This document shows positions 63,201 to 64,000 of a stretch of DNA of 64,000 bases, piece after piece. The translations under genes and the position numbers were made by a program. Below the pieces are notes generated by a model, which searched no databases, was not told the DNA's origin, and saw nothing but the letters and a program-made list of their open reading frames with translations. The first letter of the stretch is position 1; every line of letters begins with the position of its first letter. The DNA comes from a virus: positions 46,212 to 110,211 of the IMG/VR virus record IMGVR_UViG_3300049629_001818; one strand, 5' to 3'.

Positions 63201-64000
63201 ACTCCTACAAATACTCAGACTCCAACTGAAACACCTACAAATACTCCTACAAATACACAAACACCATCTAACACACCAACGAATACTCAGACCCCAACCG
63301 AAACTACTACGGAGACACCAACCAAAACCCCAACTGAAACACCTACACCAACAAATACTGATACTCCTACCGAAACACCAACTCAAACACCAACCAATAC
63401 CGAAACACCAACCGAAACTCCTACTGAAACATCTACACCGACAAATACCGATACTCCTATCGAAACACCAACTCAAACACCAACCAATACCGAAACACCT
63501 ACCGAAACCCCTACCGAAACACCTACCGAAACACCTACACCGACAAATACCGATACTCCTACAGAAACACCAACTGAAACACCAACACAGACACCTACTG
63601 AAACATCTACACCAACAAATACCGATACTCCTACCGAAACACCAACTCAAACACCAACCAATACCGAAACACCAACCGAAACTCCTACGGAGACACCTAC
63701 CAAAACCCCAACTGAAACACCTACACCAACAAATACTGATACTCCTACAGAAACACCAACTCAAACACCAACCAATACCGAAACACCAACCGAAACTCCT
63801 ACTGAAACACCTACACCAACAAATACTGATACTCCTATCGAAACACCAACCAATACCGAAACCCCTACCGAAACCCCTACCGAAACACCTACCGAAACTC
63901 CTACTGAAACACCTACACCAACAAATACTGATACTCCTATCGAAACACCAACCAATACCGAAACCCCTACCGAAACCCCTACCGAAACACCTACCGAAAC
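60258..64000 (+). CDS. Giant tail/baseplate-type protein ending in Thr-Pro repeats (partial, >1247 aa)
   Basis: ATG 60258 opens a frame that I followed without a stop to the right edge (1247 codons). It begins [20 protein letters not shown], a form I associate with large structural proteins of Bacteroidetes phages. Residues 1-890 are mixed alpha/beta with many Trp/Phe/Asp. A Cys-bearing region (~795-885) resembles the units in the 19958 protein. A Thr tract (~889-918) then leads into [12 protein letters not shown] repeats up to the end of the window. Inferred tail or baseplate protein. The true C terminus lies outside. Confidence 0.75.
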   Translation, partial: MKSFSLLRTNVGLSANVKIVVDSESKISLDSIDSDPILSSSSFKKRPVSPSDYIGEIYATYFRSFPKELIFKIKFDGDKSLMFQNFENQIDSLYFSGSSNIGNNKDYLEEFEFFSPLWIERNGIPKCFVIFRVDDPGLVEITRNNFREQILDKLKFVKCFDLKGNNSISEWLKKNYEDNDQFPTSSLWIDFRDSEFSYWTGIDLSTGLFTTKSSILNSFLSNEQTYFDFQKMVFEGWANSGIIHPNILNLSFLFDDEPATKNTLRRWTLNRYYGFYFEDIEEVKGISFYQPQNLSPNILIDENNFLTSTSSSSPFLEEWRIRDYTWIQIRGDFYKVERVISNEIQNWKIIAATSFSGLTSSSLNTNIWTVNTNNELKLRNTEYPCDPQLPEQNINIDNFSSVDIWGISIDDSFYRIHKNSSGSYYIISDGGFRFTNDIMEYYINFPEESGITKIDLLDENGKPKIFKIYKFKFLDIKDFDIDVIDTVYSRYQYEFESSLNIKTDEPKFYLRDFKDKSNPKDFERFNLSNEITYLPSSSEYTSNLETFKIDGADLTDIWRKNPIFLKWGWKNSQNTNDYPYLLNNSLLSDEFNRSPNSFNSIVTRSDRNLDYFYTINADGHSYSFHSLHVSDSDRNFYFDIGSYFSSSSDYFVDFFGKTFSFNLINVQGSRKWSKFNTGRSDIPNLTLFQGIKFALSKVDSIDVSGQSIQTLNLLNDNYFDDWKFSILLDSSEFRFFTVEQCLLPCFAQQSRKVIKIPSYIVPADILSATYGFIKGHFDYWKIIKESEIKSENFTYSGELIPNICNYTYPYRYTAEICGNTSTNTYSILIPGYISASGWGFTQGGFCWQYSNPTIPELDCLGVTTIGETYSLASNFCQFCQDNNIGQYQTTTTTTTYPSMNVFGYTPFTLSTTTTSTTTIPSTPTPTITDTPTETPTQTPTQTPTETPTPTNTETPGASPPETPTETPTPTNTQTPTETPTNTPTNTQTPTETPTNTPTNTQTPSNTPTNTQTPTETTTETPTKTPTETPTPTNTDTPTETPTQTPTNTETPTETPTETSTPTNTDTPIETPTQTPTNTETPTETPTETPTETPTPTNTDTPTETPTETPTQTPTETSTPTNTDTPTETPTQTPTNTETPTETPTETPTKTPTETPTPTNTDTPTETPTQTPTNTETPTETPTETPTPTNTDTPIETPTNTETPTETPTETPTETPTETPTPTNTDTPIETPTNTETPTETPTETPTE
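63018..64000 (+). repeat. Thr-Pro-Thr-Glu repeat array with 102-bp higher-order unit
   Basis: Nearly 1 kb of degenerate ACACCNACN repeats encoding [14 protein letters not shown] blocks. Near the end the marker CTACACCAACAAATACTGAT recurs at 63811 and 63913, giving a 102-bp (34-codon) unit. The array runs off the window, so its length is unknown. Confidence 0.85.

Noticed and set aside
63129-63955. Minus-strand frames rich in Cys/Trp or Val/Gly at the right end
   Set aside because: They are shadows of the TPTE repeat array in the 60258 gene and have no start context.
1-64000. Recoded stop codons, as in some large phages
   Set aside because: TAA, TAG and TGA all terminate recognisable full-length genes here (for example uvsX ends in TGA, 533-1123 ends in TAG).
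1-64000. tRNA genes
   Set aside because: Intergenic gaps are almost all shorter than 80 nt, and none folds into a cloverleaf by eye.

Overview
This 64 kb, AT-rich window is a slice of a large tailed-phage genome of the T4-like (myovirus) type that most likely infects a Bacteroidota (Bacteroidetes) host. The phage assignment rests on UvsX/RecA-like, gp46/Rad50-like, RuvC-like, PhoH-like, Dam-like, RecB-type nuclease and gp26/gp51-like baseplate genes interleaved with very large virion proteins. The host inference rests on the promoter form TTTG-N20-TAnnTTTG (positions 1511-1542 and, on the minus strand, 56890-56921), the lack of Shine-Dalgarno sequences, A-rich leaders, a Bacteroidetes-type bifunctional nuclease, BspA-type repeats and a bS21 that resembles the Bacteroidetes form. 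The genetic code is standard: TAA, TAG and TGA all end real genes. No tRNA, rRNA, CRISPR array, integrase or transposase was seen.

Layout. 1-7508 (+): three small unknown genes, then a MoxR/CobS-like AAA+ ATPase under a host-type promoter and closed by a hairpin terminator, then a DNA-metabolism run (bifunctional nuclease, adenine methyltransferase, two unknowns, RecB-like nuclease). 7505-17032 (-): a structural block with a four-LamG adhesin, a baseplate-assembly protein and several unknown virion proteins. 17131-19899: membrane protein, UvsX and an M16 peptidase. 19958-39446: mostly giant surface or tail proteins (Cys-rich, trypsin-like plus BspA, aromatic pentapeptide repeats) with small enzymes tucked between them (pterin carbinolamine dehydratase, M20/M28-like peptidase, nucleotidyltransferase). 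39449-42100 (-): DnaJ, ribosomal protein bS21 and gp46. 42171-48254: a Thr-Pro-repeat protein, RuvC-like nuclease, small unknowns, a cREC protein, a 56-residue membrane protein and PhoH. 48257-56028: a 1579-aa propeller and beta-helix protein, small unknowns and a glycosyltransferase. 56025-56875 (-): an ECF-like sigma factor and its upstream partner. 57014-64000: two giant tail or baseplate proteins, the last running off the window inside Thr-Pro-Thr-Glu repeats.

Two promoter classes stand out. Host-like TAnnTTTG elements precede the AAA+ ATPase, a peptidase, a small membrane protein and the sigma-factor pair. A T4-late-like TATATA(TA) element precedes nearly every virion gene on both strands, plus bS21, PhoH and RuvC. 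It often lies only 0-8 nt before the start codon, implying very short or absent leaders. A working model (inference): the host polymerase makes the phage sigma factor early, that factor or another phage factor then reads TATATA promoters, and phage bS21 may tune the host ribosome for these leader-poor, SD-less mRNAs. The most unusual content is this transcription/translation set, the serine-protease/BspA fusion, the Gly/aromatic pentapeptide repeat giants, and the higher-order Thr-Pro repeats.
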